A stretch of DNA of 64,000 nt, from assembly GCF_004923205.2 (NCBI RefSeq), contig NZ_SELD02000008.1, forward strand, positions 1 to 64,000. Reading direction: 5' to 3'. Made by a program: the position numbers and the translations under genes. This document shows positions 40,912-50,268 of the stretch, in pieces; position 1 is the stretch's first letter, and every line of letters begins with the position of its first letter. Origin of the DNA: Paracoccus aeridis (lineage in GTDB: Bacteria > Pseudomonadota > Alphaproteobacteria > Rhodobacterales > Rhodobacteraceae). A model generated the notes under the pieces. It was not told the origin of the DNA. It saw nothing but the letters and a program-made list of their open reading frames with translations, and searched no databases.

Positions 40912-41489
40912 TCGGCCGGATCATCGACCTGATTGGCGTCAGCGTACGCGACCCCGGCGCCGCCATTGCCGCGCTGAAGGGCCTGGGGGTGGGCCGGCGC
41001 GAAAGCTGGCTCACGATCTTCCTTGCCGCATCGGTCGGCGCGATCATGTCGTGCCTCCTGATGCGGACGCTGCCCGGGGCCGAGGCGGGGATGGATCGCC
41101 TCGCCTCGCAGCCGATGGGCATGGCGCTGCTGCAGGTCGGGGCAGCTGCGCTTTTCGCCGCGCTCGTCGACCGCGTGGGCCGCCTGTTCGGCGGCACCGG
41201 CCGCTTCGACGACGCGCTGCTGGTCACCGCGTGGATCGAAGTCGCGATGCTCGTCGTGCAGATCCCGCAGATCCTGATCAGCATCGCCCTTCCCGCGATC
41301 GGCGGCATCCTCAGCCTGCTGTCCTTCGCGCTTTATTTCGTCCTTGCCGTGCAACTGATCCGTGCCGTCCACGGCTTCCGCAATCCGCTGCTGGTGGCGC
41401 TCGGCATCGTCGGCACGGTGTTCGTGGCCGGCTTCGCGCTGAGCCTGCTGGCCGCGTCGCTCGGCATCATGCCGGAGGTGTTCGCATGA
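40908..41489 (+). CDS. YIP1 family membrane protein (second copy)
   Basis: 193 residues with about five hydrophobic segments and the N-terminal pattern IIDLIGVSVRDPGAAIAALKGL common in YIP1-domain proteins. It is related in layout to the preceding gene and may pair with it in the membrane. Overlap of four bases on both sides (ATGA), the downstream partner being sufS. Function unknown. Confidence 0.75.
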   Translation: MIGRIIDLIGVSVRDPGAAIAALKGLGVGRRESWLTIFLAASVGAIMSCLLMRTLPGAEAGMDRLASQPMGMALLQVGAAALFAALVDRVGRLFGGTGRFDDALLVTAWIEVAMLVVQIPQILISIALPAIGGILSLLSFALYFVLAVQLIRAVHGFRNPLLVALGIVGTVFVAGFALSLLAASLGIMPEVFA

Positions 41490-42697
41490 ACTTCGACGCA
41501 AGCCGCGTCCGCGCCGATTTCCCGATCCTGTCGCGGCAGGTGAACGGGCGGCCGCTGGTCTATCTGGACAGCGGCGCCAGCGCGCAGAAGCCGCAGGTCG
41601 TCATCGACGCGATCAGCGCCGCCTATGCCGGCGAATACGCCAATGTCCACCGCGGGCTGCACTTCCTGTCGAACCTCGCGACCGACAACTACGAACGCGT
41701 GCGCGCCACCATCGCCCGGTTCCTGAACGCGCCGCATGAGGACGAGGTGATCTTCACCACCGGCACGACCGAGGCGATCAACCTGGTCAGCTATGCCTGG
41801 GCCGCGCCGCGGCTGCAGGCGGGCGACGAGATCGTGCTGAGCGTGCTGGAACACCACGCCAACATCGTCCCCTGGCACTTCCTGCGCGAACGGCAGGGGG
41901 TGGTCCTGAAATGGGTCGAGCCCGAGCCGGACGGCAGCCTGCCACCCGAAAAGGTGCTGGCCGCGATCGGGCCGCGCACCCGGCTGGTCGCCGTCACCCA
42001 CATGTCGAACGTGACCGGCACCATCGTCGATGTCGCCGCGATCGCGCGCGGGACTGACGTGCCGGTCCTGGTCGACGGCAGCCAGGCGGCGGTCCACATG
42101 CCGGTGGACGTGGCCGGGATCGGCTGCGACTTCTACGCGATCACCGGGCACAAGCTCTATGGCCCGTCCGGGTCCGGCGCGATCTGGATCTCGCGCGAGC
42201 GGCAGGCCGAGATGCGCCCCTTCCTCGGCGGCGGCGACATGATCCGCGACGTCACCCGCGACGCCGTCACCTACGCCGACCCGCCCCTGAAGTTCGAGGC
42301 GGGCACCCCTGGCATCGTCAACCAGATCGGCCTCGGCGTCGCGCTGGACTACCTGATGAGCCTGGGGATGGAGAACATCGCCGCCTACGAGGCGACCTTG
42401 CGCGACTACACCCGCGGCCGCCTGCGCGAGCTGGACTGGATCGACGTCCAGGGGGACGCGCCGCACAAGGGCGCGATCTTCTCGCTGACGATGGAGGGCG
42501 CGCATGCGCACGACATCTCGACCGTGCTCGACAAGCGCGGCATCGCGGTGCGCGCGGGCACGCACTGCGCGATGCCGCTGATGCAGCATTACGGCCTGTC
42601 CGCGACGGCGCGGGCGAGCTTTGCGATGTACAACACCACCCGCGACGCCGACGCGCTCATCGACGGGCTGGTGTTCTGCCGCGAGCTGTTCGGGTAA
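41486..42697 (+). CDS. sufS: Cysteine desulfurase SufS
   Basis: 403 residues, group II desulfurase. Visible blocks are YLDSGASAQKPQVVIDAIS, FTTGTTEAINLV, the PLP lysine in TGHKLYGPSGSGA, and the catalytic cysteine in RAGTHCAMPLM. It supplies sulfur to SufBCD, usually via SufE or SufU, neither of which is in the window. It is the last gene of the run; a hairpin follows at 42724. Confidence 0.97.
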   Translation: MNFDASRVRADFPILSRQVNGRPLVYLDSGASAQKPQVVIDAISAAYAGEYANVHRGLHFLSNLATDNYERVRATIARFLNAPHEDEVIFTTGTTEAINLVSYAWAAPRLQAGDEIVLSVLEHHANIVPWHFLRERQGVVLKWVEPEPDGSLPPEKVLAAIGPRTRLVAVTHMSNVTGTIVDVAAIARGTDVPVLVDGSQAAVHMPVDVAGIGCDFYAITGHKLYGPSGSGAIWISRERQAEMRPFLGGGDMIRDVTRDAVTYADPPLKFEAGTPGIVNQIGLGVALDYLMSLGMENIAAYEATLRDYTRGRLRELDWIDVQGDAPHKGAIFSLTMEGAHAHDISTVLDKRGIAVRAGTHCAMPLMQHYGLSATARASFAMYNTTRDADALIDGLVFCRELFG

Positions 42698-42723
42698 GGC
42701 GCCGCGATCCGGGGCGCTGCCCG

Positions 42724-42745
42724 TGGATGGGCCGACGCCCATCCA
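42724..42745. terminator. Hairpin between sufS and the tRNA-Leu gene
   Basis: Nine-base perfect stem TGGATGGGC/GCCCATCCA around a CGAC loop (42733-42736). It lies between two convergent transcripts, sufS (plus) and tRNA-Leu (minus), and could stop both. A T run is absent on either side. Confidence 0.5.
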
Positions 42746-42792
42746 TCCGGATATTCATCGACAGAAGATGCCGGTTGTTGCGGAAATGCGCG

Positions 42793-43110
42793 TCCTCACG
42801 CCCGGCTTCGAACCGGGAAGCCCGAAGGCGGCGGATTTTCGTCCCACTTCGGCTTCCGCCGCCGCCGCTGTCCGCGGCGTTCGTGGGCTGGACTATCCCT
42901 TCAGCAGGGCCGCCCCGAAAGGCTGCCGGAAGCTGCGGCCCGTCTAGTCTCTACACCTTCCCCGACCCGCAGGCCGTGCCGGGGCTTGGCTCGGGATTGC
43001 CACCGGCGCGACCCGTGAGGTTTCCCCGAATTTGAGCCGTTCTACGCCGCGCGTTTCCGCGCGGGCACTCCGTTGAAGTCCGCTGCGTTTACCAGTTTCG
43101 CCACGTGAGG
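42793..43110 (-). tRNA. tRNA-Leu(UAA), interrupted by a group I intron
   Basis: 5' exon 43110-43076, 3' exon 42839-42793. The acceptor stem is 7 bp (CCTCACG/CGTGAGG) and the D-stem GCG/CGC. The anticodon stem GCGGA/TCCGC closes the seven-base loop CTTAAAA, giving anticodon UAA. A long variable arm with a GCC/GGC stem is typical of leucine tRNA. The T arm is CCCGG-TTCGAAG-CCGGG and the discriminator A73. CCA is not encoded. The spliced tRNA is 82 nt before CCA addition. The intron interrupts the anticodon after U34. Confidence 0.92.
42840..43075 (-). ncRNA. Group I self-splicing intron (subgroup IC3-like) in tRNA-Leu(UAA)
   Basis: 236 nt inserted between anticodon positions 34 and 35, where cyanobacterial tRNA-Leu(UAA) introns sit. 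The 5' exon ends in U and the intron ends in G (42840). P1 pairs exon ACUU with intron GAGU, giving the U-G pair at the 5' splice site. P4 is UCGGG (43029-43025) with CCCGA (42995-42991). P7 is GACUA (42949-42945) with UAGUC (42895-42891). The catalytic-core blocks GGCAAUCC-GAGCCAAGCC and GAAGGUG-AGAGACUAGACGGG resemble the Anabaena tRNA-Leu intron. It is too short for a homing endonuclease gene. Confidence 0.93.
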
Positions 43111-43212
43111 CGACGCGGGATCCCTTGTGCCGGAACCCGGGCGCGCGGGCAAGGTGCTGGCGGCCCTTCGCGAGTCTGGCGGGTCGTTTGCGCGCGGGAT
43201 AGATTGCCGGCC

Positions 43213-44340
43213 ATGAACACGCGACTGCGATCCGCCGCCCCGTTCTGGATGTCGCTGGGGCTGGTGCCCCTGGCCATCCTGGCCGCCATGCGCGGCGGCT
43301 GGTGGTTTGTGCTGATGCCGGTCTACGCGTGGTACCTGGTGACGGCGCTCGACGCGCTTCTGGGCCTGAACGGCGACAACCCGGACCCCGAAACGCCGAC
43401 GGCGCAGCTGTTCTGGCACCGCGCGATCACGGTGATCTGGTTCCCGGTGCAGGCGGCGGTGATCTTTGGCGCGATCTGGTATGTGGCGCACACCGGCCAT
43501 CTCGGCGGATGGGAAAAGATCGGGCTGTTCTTCGGAATCGGGGTCATGTCAGGCACGATCGGGATGGTCTACGCCCACGAGCTGCTGCACCAGAAGCCGG
43601 GGCACGAACGCTGGCTGGGCGACCTCCTGCTGGCCTCGACGCTGTATTCGCATTTCCGGACCGAGCATCTGCTGGTGCACCACTCCTGGGTCGCGACGCC
43701 CGCCGATGCGGTGTCGGCGCGCTACAACGAGGGGTTCTTCCGCTACTTCCTGCGCGTCCTCTGGACCTGCCCGCGATCGGCGTGGCGGGCAGAGACGCGG
43801 CTTCTCGCCCGCGCCGGGCGCAAGGTGCACGACCGGCGCAACCCCTTCTGGCGCTACGCCGCGCTGCAGCTGGGGATGCTGGCGCTCGCGGGAGCCCTGG
43901 GCGGGTGGCAGGGTGTCCTGCTGTTCGCCTGGCAGGCCTTCGTCGCGATCTGGCAGCTCGAACTCACGAACTACGTCGAACATTACGGGCTCACGCGCCG
44001 GCATCTCGGCGCGGGGCGGTACGAGCATGTCCTGCCGCGGCACAGCTGGAACGCCAGCCACACCGCGTCGAACTGGCTGCTCATCAATCTCCAGCGCCAT
44101 TCGGACCACCACTACAAGCCCGACCGGCGCTTCCCGCTTCTTCAGACCTACGAGGCGGACGAGGCGCCGCAACTGCCCTTCGGCTATCCGGCGATGACCT
44201 TCGTCGCGATGGTGCCGCCCTGGTGGCGGCGGCGGATGAACCCGCGCGTGCGCGCCTGGCGGCGGCAGTTCTATCCCGACATCGAGGACTGGCGCCCCTA
44301 CACCACCGGCGCCAACCCCCGGCCGCGCGGGGCCTTGTAG
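43213..44340 (+). CDS. alkB: AlkB-type alkane 1-monooxygenase (fatty-acid-desaturase superfamily)
   Basis: 375 residues with several membrane segments in the first 140. The histidine clusters expected for a non-heme diiron membrane hydroxylase are present: HELLHQ, HLLVHHSW, NYVEHYG and LQRHSDHHYKP. AlkB hydroxylates the terminal carbon of alkanes with rubredoxin as electron donor; no rubredoxin gene is adjacent. The ATG before NTRLRSAAPFW is chosen from the frame that stays open upstream. It is divergent from tRNA-Leu. Confidence 0.9.
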   Translation: MNTRLRSAAPFWMSLGLVPLAILAAMRGGWWFVLMPVYAWYLVTALDALLGLNGDNPDPETPTAQLFWHRAITVIWFPVQAAVIFGAIWYVAHTGHLGGWEKIGLFFGIGVMSGTIGMVYAHELLHQKPGHERWLGDLLLASTLYSHFRTEHLLVHHSWVATPADAVSARYNEGFFRYFLRVLWTCPRSAWRAETRLLARAGRKVHDRRNPFWRYAALQLGMLALAGALGGWQGVLLFAWQAFVAIWQLELTNYVEHYGLTRRHLGAGRYEHVLPRHSWNASHTASNWLLINLQRHSDHHYKPDRRFPLLQTYEADEAPQLPFGYPAMTFVAMVPPWWRRRMNPRVRAWRRQFYPDIEDWRPYTTGANPRPRGAL

Positions 44341-44446
44341 CGGCGTCGCCTGCGAGAGGGCCTGCCTTCGTGACCTGGCATGGCATCAGCGACCACGCGA
44401 TGCATCGCGGCCACCTGCCCGCGTGAGCCGCGCCGCCGCTGACATG

Positions 44447-44481
44447 AAAAAGCCCCGCCGTGCGTCACCGCGCGGCGGGGC
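44447..44481 (-). terminator. Rho-independent terminator after ccrM
   Basis: On the minus strand, stem GCCCCGCCG...CGGCGGGGC closes with TTTTT (AAAAA at 44447-44451 on plus). It is the strong terminator of the ccrM transcript, in the region between the convergent alkB and ccrM genes. Confidence 0.85.
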
Positions 44482-44539
44482 GAGTTTGTCCCCCGGACCC
44501 CGTGACGGAACCACGGGCAGGGGGACACCGGCGAGCCGG

Positions 44540-45779
<1,240 letters not shown>

Positions 45780-45781
<2 letters not shown>

Positions 45782-46472
45782 AAGCACTTGCCTTTTCGTC
45801 TTTACACAAGATGTTGTGCACCGGCGCAAAGTCGCGCCTATGGAACGGGGTTGCGCCCAGTTCCCGCAGCGCCTTCTTGTGCGCGGGCGTGGGATAGCCC
45901 GCGTTGATGTCCCAGCCATAGCCGGGGTGCTGTTGCGCCAAATCCACCATCACCCGGTCGCGCGTCACCTTGGCAATGATCGAGGCGGCCGCGATCGACG
46001 CCGACTGCGCGTCGCCGCCGATGATGGCGCGGCCGGCGACCGACAGCCCACTCGGGATACGGTTGCCGTCGATCAGGGCGACGCAGGGGCGGGCCCTCAG
46101 CGCCTCGACCGCGCGGCACATGGCCAGGTGCGCGGCGTGGTAGATGTTGATCGCGTCGATCTCCTCCACCGTGGCGTGGGCCACGGCCCAGTCGGCGCAG
46201 GCCATGATCCGGAGCGCGAGGCGTTCGCGGTCGGCGGCGTTCAGCTTTTTCGAGTCGTTGAGACCGCGGGGGATGCCACGAGCGGGCAGGATCACCGCCG
46301 CCGCCGTCACGGGTCCGGCAAGGGGGCCGCGCCCCGCCTCGTCCACGCCGCAGACGAGGATCGCGCCGTCGGCCACGGCCTCGCGTTCGTGGCGCATGCC
46401 GCAGGGCGCGCCCGGCCGCGCGCGGGGGCGCGGGCGCGGGTCGTGCAACTGTGGTCCGAAAAGATCCTTCAT
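45780..46472 (-). CDS. rnhB: Ribonuclease HII
   Basis: 230 residues. The catalytic [12 protein letters not shown] (DE..) near residue 44, then GLNDSKKLN and the conserved aspartates in ALIDGN and AKVTRDRVM, fit RNase HII, which removes ribonucleotides from DNA. The N-terminal Pro/Arg-rich stretch ([20 protein letters not shown]) is an extension. ATG 46472 is chosen because the similarity begins shortly after; the frame stays open upstream. It lies upstream of ccrM on the same strand. Confidence 0.93.
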
Positions 46473-46508
46473 GCGCCCTGTCCCTTTTCCCGGGACAATA
46501 GCGCAGGC

Positions 46509-46537
46509 GGCGCCGGCGGTGAAACCCCGCCGGCGCC
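46509..46537 (-). terminator. Hairpin downstream of the DJ-1/PfpI gene
   Basis: An 11-base perfect stem, GGCGCCGGCGG and its complement, encloses a seven-base loop (46520-46526). It lies just after the DJ-1/PfpI stop on the minus strand and before rnhB. There is no T run, so it may only weaken read-through. Confidence 0.4.
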
Positions 46538-46543
46538 GGTTCG

Positions 46544-47083
46544 TCAGCGCGAGAGCGCGGTCGTGATCGCGTCCACGAAGTCCGGGATGTCGGCGGGCTT
46601 GCGGCTGGTGATGTAGTTGCCGTCCACGACGACGCTTTCGTCCTGCACGTCGGCGCCGGCGTTCTTCATGTCGGTGCGGATGCTTTCGTAGCTCGTCATG
46701 CGCTTGCCGTTGACCAGCCCCGCCTCGATCAGAAGCCACGGCGCGTGGCAGATCGCGGCGACGGTCTTGTTCGCGGCGGCGAAGTTGCGGACGAGATCGA
46801 CGGCGGACTTCTCGACCCGCAGCAGGTCCGGGTTGATCTGCCCGCCGGGCAGCACCAGCGCATCCCATTCATCGACCTTCACGTCGTCGATGGCGAGGCC
46901 CGCCTTCACCGTCTTGCCCCAGTCGGTCTTGTCCCAGCCTCGGATCTTGCCGGTCTTGAGCGAGGCGATCTCGACCGTCGCGCCGGCCTTTTCCAGCTGC
47001 TTCATCGGCTCGGTCAGCTCGGATTCCTCGAACCCGTCGGTGGCCATGATGAGCACGCGCTTGCCGGTGATGTCCTGTGCCAT
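46544..47083 (-). CDS. DJ-1/PfpI family protein
   Basis: 179 residues. The conserved N-terminal [26 protein letters not shown] and the nucleophile elbow [13 protein letters not shown] (Cys) are those of the DJ-1/PfpI group, near the Pfp1/YhbO type with deglycase or protease claims. The catalytic His usually follows Cys directly; here it does (CHAP). ATG 47083 gives the normal family length. Cytosolic stress role is likely. Confidence 0.9.
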   Translation of the reverse strand: MAQDITGKRVLIMATDGFEESELTEPMKQLEKAGATVEIASLKTGKIRGWDKTDWGKTVKAGLAIDDVKVDEWDALVLPGGQINPDLLRVEKSAVDLVRNFAAANKTVAAICHAPWLLIEAGLVNGKRMTSYESIRTDMKNAGADVQDESVVVDGNYITSRKPADIPDFVDAITTALSR

Positions 47084-47157
47084 GCGGCATTCCTTTCCGT
47101 TTCGTCCCATCGGCAACGTCGGGCCCGGGCGGGCCGTTCCGCCTCATGTTTGATGGA

Positions 47158-48918
47158 TCAGAACGGGAAGGTCGCGGGCGGCAGCGTCTCGGCCACGGCC
47201 CGCATCATCGCAAGCTGCCCGCCGCGGTCCGACAGCATCCGCACGGCGGCGCGTGCGGCGGCCGTCATGTCCCGGCAGGCGGCGGGATTGGTGCGGGCCC
47301 AGTCCAGCCGCTCGGGCAGGTCGGGGCAGCCGGGTTCAAGCGGGATGTAGTGTTCCCAAGGGCGGAACAGGGCGGAGTAGTAGACCTCCCACCCCGCCTC
47401 TTCCTTCAGGACGACGGAGTTCGAGTTCGCGGCCCAGATGAAGTTGGTGCCCACGTCGAAGCCCGACAGGCAAAGCTGGTAGCGATAGGCCAGCATCTGC
47501 GCGCGCGACAGCCGCGGACGTGCAAGGCGGGCCAGCGGGTCGCGGTCGGCGTAGGGCTGCAGAACCATCGCGGGGACAAGGCCCAGGTCCATGTCGGGCC
47601 GGTCCGCGTACCGCGCCAGGATCGCCGCGCGGGGGATGGTCGCGGCGGCATCGCCCGCCGCCTGCCACGCGGCGGGGTCGCCCGGCGTGCGCGCGGCGCG
47701 GCCGAACAGGGTGTGCGCGGCGGGACCGATGGTCCCGTCCGGCTGGCGGCTGTTCCCCGACAGGCTGCCGCGCCACACCACGGCATCCTGCTTGTCCGCG
47801 AAGTCGCGGTCGTCGGGGCTTTCCGGCAGTGCGAAGCTGGTGTTGCCAATCGCATGAAGGCCGGGCAGCGGCCACAGGACGACGTTCTGCGCCCCGTCGC
47901 GGCGGTTGTAGGCCAGCACCGGCTCGGCCAGCGGCTCGCCCTCGTCCGACCCGATCCGGCGGCCGTCCTGCATGTCGATGTGGAAGGGCTTGCCGAAGGC
48001 CACCGCGCGCAGGTCGTTCGCCACCCCCTCGATCCGTTCGATCTTGTGGGGACCGGGCCGCGCGACCAGCCGGCGCGGCTCGGCGGTGGTGAGCGCCAAC
48101 GGCCAACGCGACCCGTCGCGCCGCCATGCTCCCTGCCTGCCGTTGAACCAGGCATAGACCCCGGACACCGCCTGCGTCACGCCGCCCGGCCCCGGCTCGA
48201 TCCGGCCGACGCAATGCGCGACCAGCCGGTCGATCGTGGCCGCGTCGATCAGCCCGCGAGCGCGGTTCACCGGCGCGCGGTCATCGTCGATGAGCGCGAG
48301 CGCGCGGGCGGGATCGGCAGGCTCGACCCGCATCGGCAGGCCCGCCGCCTTCAGTCCCGGCACATGGGGCGCCAGCGCGCGGCGCAACCCCTCTTCGTCC
48401 AGCCGGTCGATCGCCAGCTCAACGTAGCGCCCGGTCGCGCCGAAGCGCGCGCGCACGGCGTTCAGGTGTTCGTTCCAGTCGGCCGTCCAGAGTTGCGGCA
48501 GGTCCGCCACCGCGCAGCCCCGGTGCAGGGCCGTCATCGGCGCCGACCGGCCGAGATCGGTCGCGGTCAGTCGCTCGGCCAGCCAAGGCTCGATCTCGCG
48601 CGTCGTCATCACGATCAGCGCGCCGGGAAAGTGCCGGTCGATCCAGTCGAGTTCGCGGAACGCCTCGACCGGCGGCCGTTCGGGACCGGCATGGCTGTGG
48701 AGTTCAGCGATCAGGGACAGGCCGCGCCACGCCTCGACAGGGGGGCGGTTCGCGGCGGCGAGATACGCGATCTCGCGCGCGGCATGGCCCCGGTCCCAGC
48801 ACAGCACGGGCAGCCCGTTGCGACGGAACAGACGCGCGAGCGCCTGCCCGCCGCAACTGTCGAAGCCCACGTGGATCACCTGCCGCGACGGCGCGGCGGG
48901 CCGGGCAGCTTCCGTCAT
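47158..48918 (-). CDS. Sulfotransferase-like/GT90 (CAP10-type) fusion protein
   Basis: 586 residues with two apparent modules. Residues about 15-190 look like a P-loop sulfotransferase-type domain (VIHVGFDSCGGQALARLFRRNG, then PGALIVMTTREIEPWL). Residues about 260-586 fit GT90/CAP10: YQLCLSGFDVG, SNSVVLKEEA, WEVYYSALFRPWEHYIPL and the late W...NP-x-A block. GT90 enzymes add sugars to polysaccharide or LPS. The start overlaps the MFS transporter stop (TGATG). The pairing of a sulfotransferase fold with GT90 is inferred by eye and deserves checking. Confidence 0.65.
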   Translation of the reverse strand: MTEAARPAAPSRQVIHVGFDSCGGQALARLFRRNGLPVLCWDRGHAAREIAYLAAANRPPVEAWRGLSLIAELHSHAGPERPPVEAFRELDWIDRHFPGALIVMTTREIEPWLAERLTATDLGRSAPMTALHRGCAVADLPQLWTADWNEHLNAVRARFGATGRYVELAIDRLDEEGLRRALAPHVPGLKAAGLPMRVEPADPARALALIDDDRAPVNRARGLIDAATIDRLVAHCVGRIEPGPGGVTQAVSGVYAWFNGRQGAWRRDGSRWPLALTTAEPRRLVARPGPHKIERIEGVANDLRAVAFGKPFHIDMQDGRRIGSDEGEPLAEPVLAYNRRDGAQNVVLWPLPGLHAIGNTSFALPESPDDRDFADKQDAVVWRGSLSGNSRQPDGTIGPAAHTLFGRAARTPGDPAAWQAAGDAAATIPRAAILARYADRPDMDLGLVPAMVLQPYADRDPLARLARPRLSRAQMLAYRYQLCLSGFDVGTNFIWAANSNSVVLKEEAGWEVYYSALFRPWEHYIPLEPGCPDLPERLDWARTNPAACRDMTAAARAAVRMLSDRGGQLAMMRAVAETLPPATFPF

Positions 48919-50255
48919 CAGGCCTTCAGCGATGCTTCGCGCGGCAGCAGGATCGTGGTCAGACCCAGCACCGGCAGGAACGAGCAGACGAGGTACACGA
49001 ACTCGATCCCGCGCGCGTCGGCCACCTGCCCGAGGAATGCCGCCGCGACCCCGCCCATGCCGAAGGCGAAGCCGAAGAACAGCCCGGCGATCATGCCGGT
49101 GCGGCCCGGCACCAGCTCCTGCGCGTAGACGACGATCGCCGGGAAGGCCGAGGCGAGGATCAGCCCGATCAGCACCGAGAGGATCGCGGTCGGGACCAGC
49201 CCGACATGCGGCAGCAGCAGCGTCAGCGGCAGGACGCCCAGGATCGACACCCAGATTACCGTGAGCGGGCCGACCCGGTCGCCGATGATCCCGCCCAGCA
49301 TGACACCCGCCGCCATGCCGCCGAGGAACAGAAACAGCATGACCTGGCTCATCTGGGTGCTGATGCCGAACTTCTCGATCAGGAAGAAGGTGTAGTAGCT
49401 CGACAGGCTCGCGGTGTAGAAGTTCTTGGTCATCACCAGGAGCGCCAGCACCGCGATCGCGCCCACGACCCGGCCGCGCGGCAGGGTCGGCGCGGGGGCG
49501 TGAAGCACCTTGGCGGCGCGGCGGCGCCCTTCGGCCCAGGTGCCCACGCGCCAGAGCGTCGCGGCCCCGGCCAGGGCGAACAGCGCGACCCAGCCGATCA
49601 CCGGGCGGCCCAGCGGCACGACCAGGAACGCCGCCAGAAGCGGCCCGAGCGCCTGCCCGAAGTTCCCGCCGAGCTGGAACAGCGACTGCGCCGTCCCGAA
49701 GCGCCCGCCCGACGCGATCCGCGCCACCCGCGAGCTTTCGGGGTGGAACACCGACGACCCGATCCCGATCAGCATCGCGCCGACCAGCAGCCAGCTGTAG
49801 CCGGGCGCGCGCGACAGCAGCGCGACCCCGGCGAACGTAGCGAGCATGCCCACCGCGAGCGACCTCGGCATCGGCCGCTTGTCGGTCACCATGCCGATGA
49901 GCGGCTGCAGGATCGACGCGGTCACCTGGAACGCGAAGGTCATCAGCCCGATCTGCGCGTAGGTCAGCGCGAACTCGTCCTGCAGCAGGGGGTAGATCGC
50001 CGACAGCAGCGACTGCATGACGTCGTTGATCATGTGGCACAGGCTGAGCGTGGCGAGGACGGACCATGCCGTGACGGATGCGGCCGAGGCAAGGGGCGCG
50101 GCCGAGGCAAGGGGCGCGGCGGATGCGGTCGTTCTGGCGGCGGACTGGCTCACGGTGCGACTTCCCGGGACGGCGATGAGGGTATCTGCCGGAAAGGGCG
50201 CCTGCGGCCGCCGATTGTCAACGTCCCGCAGGCGCTTCGCTGGTCGATCCGGCAT
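48918..50255 (-). CDS. MFS transporter, fosmidomycin-resistance (Fsr)-like
   Basis: 445 residues with about twelve membrane helices. Blocks LCHMINDVMQSLLSAIYPLLQ and LIGIGSSVFHPESSRVARI match the Fsr group of major facilitator exporters. Fosmidomycin export itself is not implied. The N-terminal 60 residues (with ASAAPLASAAPLASAAS) do not resemble the family and contain an 18-bp tandem repeat; an internal GTG start at about residue 35 is possible. The stop overlaps the GT90 gene. Confidence 0.8.
   Translation of the reverse strand: MPDRPAKRLRDVDNRRPQAPFPADTLIAVPGSRTVSQSAARTTASAAPLASAAPLASAASVTAWSVLATLSLCHMINDVMQSLLSAIYPLLQDEFALTYAQIGLMTFAFQVTASILQPLIGMVTDKRPMPRSLAVGMLATFAGVALLSRAPGYSWLLVGAMLIGIGSSVFHPESSRVARIASGGRFGTAQSLFQLGGNFGQALGPLLAAFLVVPLGRPVIGWVALFALAGAATLWRVGTWAEGRRRAAKVLHAPAPTLPRGRVVGAIAVLALLVMTKNFYTASLSSYYTFFLIEKFGISTQMSQVMLFLFLGGMAAGVMLGGIIGDRVGPLTVIWVSILGVLPLTLLLPHVGLVPTAILSVLIGLILASAFPAIVVYAQELVPGRTGMIAGLFFGFAFGMGGVAAAFLGQVADARGIEFVYLVCSFLPVLGLTTILLPREASLKA
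50083..50118. repeat. 18-bp perfect tandem repeat in the MFS gene
   Basis: Two identical 18-base units, GCCGAGGCAAGGGGCGCG, follow each other at 50083-50100 and 50101-50118. They encode the repeated Ala/Ser/Pro stretch near the N-terminus of the transporter, in a region not needed for the fold. Confidence 0.8.
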
Positions 50256-50268
50256 TGCGCCGGGCGCA

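Noticed and set aside
42621-42947. Short open frame running from sufS into the intron region
   Set aside because: It overlaps the sufS end and the tRNA exon; no endonuclease motif (LAGLIDADG, GIY-YIG or HNH) is present.
47158-50067. A 969-residue open frame covering GT90 and the MFS gene
   Set aside because: The part upstream of 48918 reads the transporter gene in a wrong frame. The GT90 start fits the TGATG overlap.
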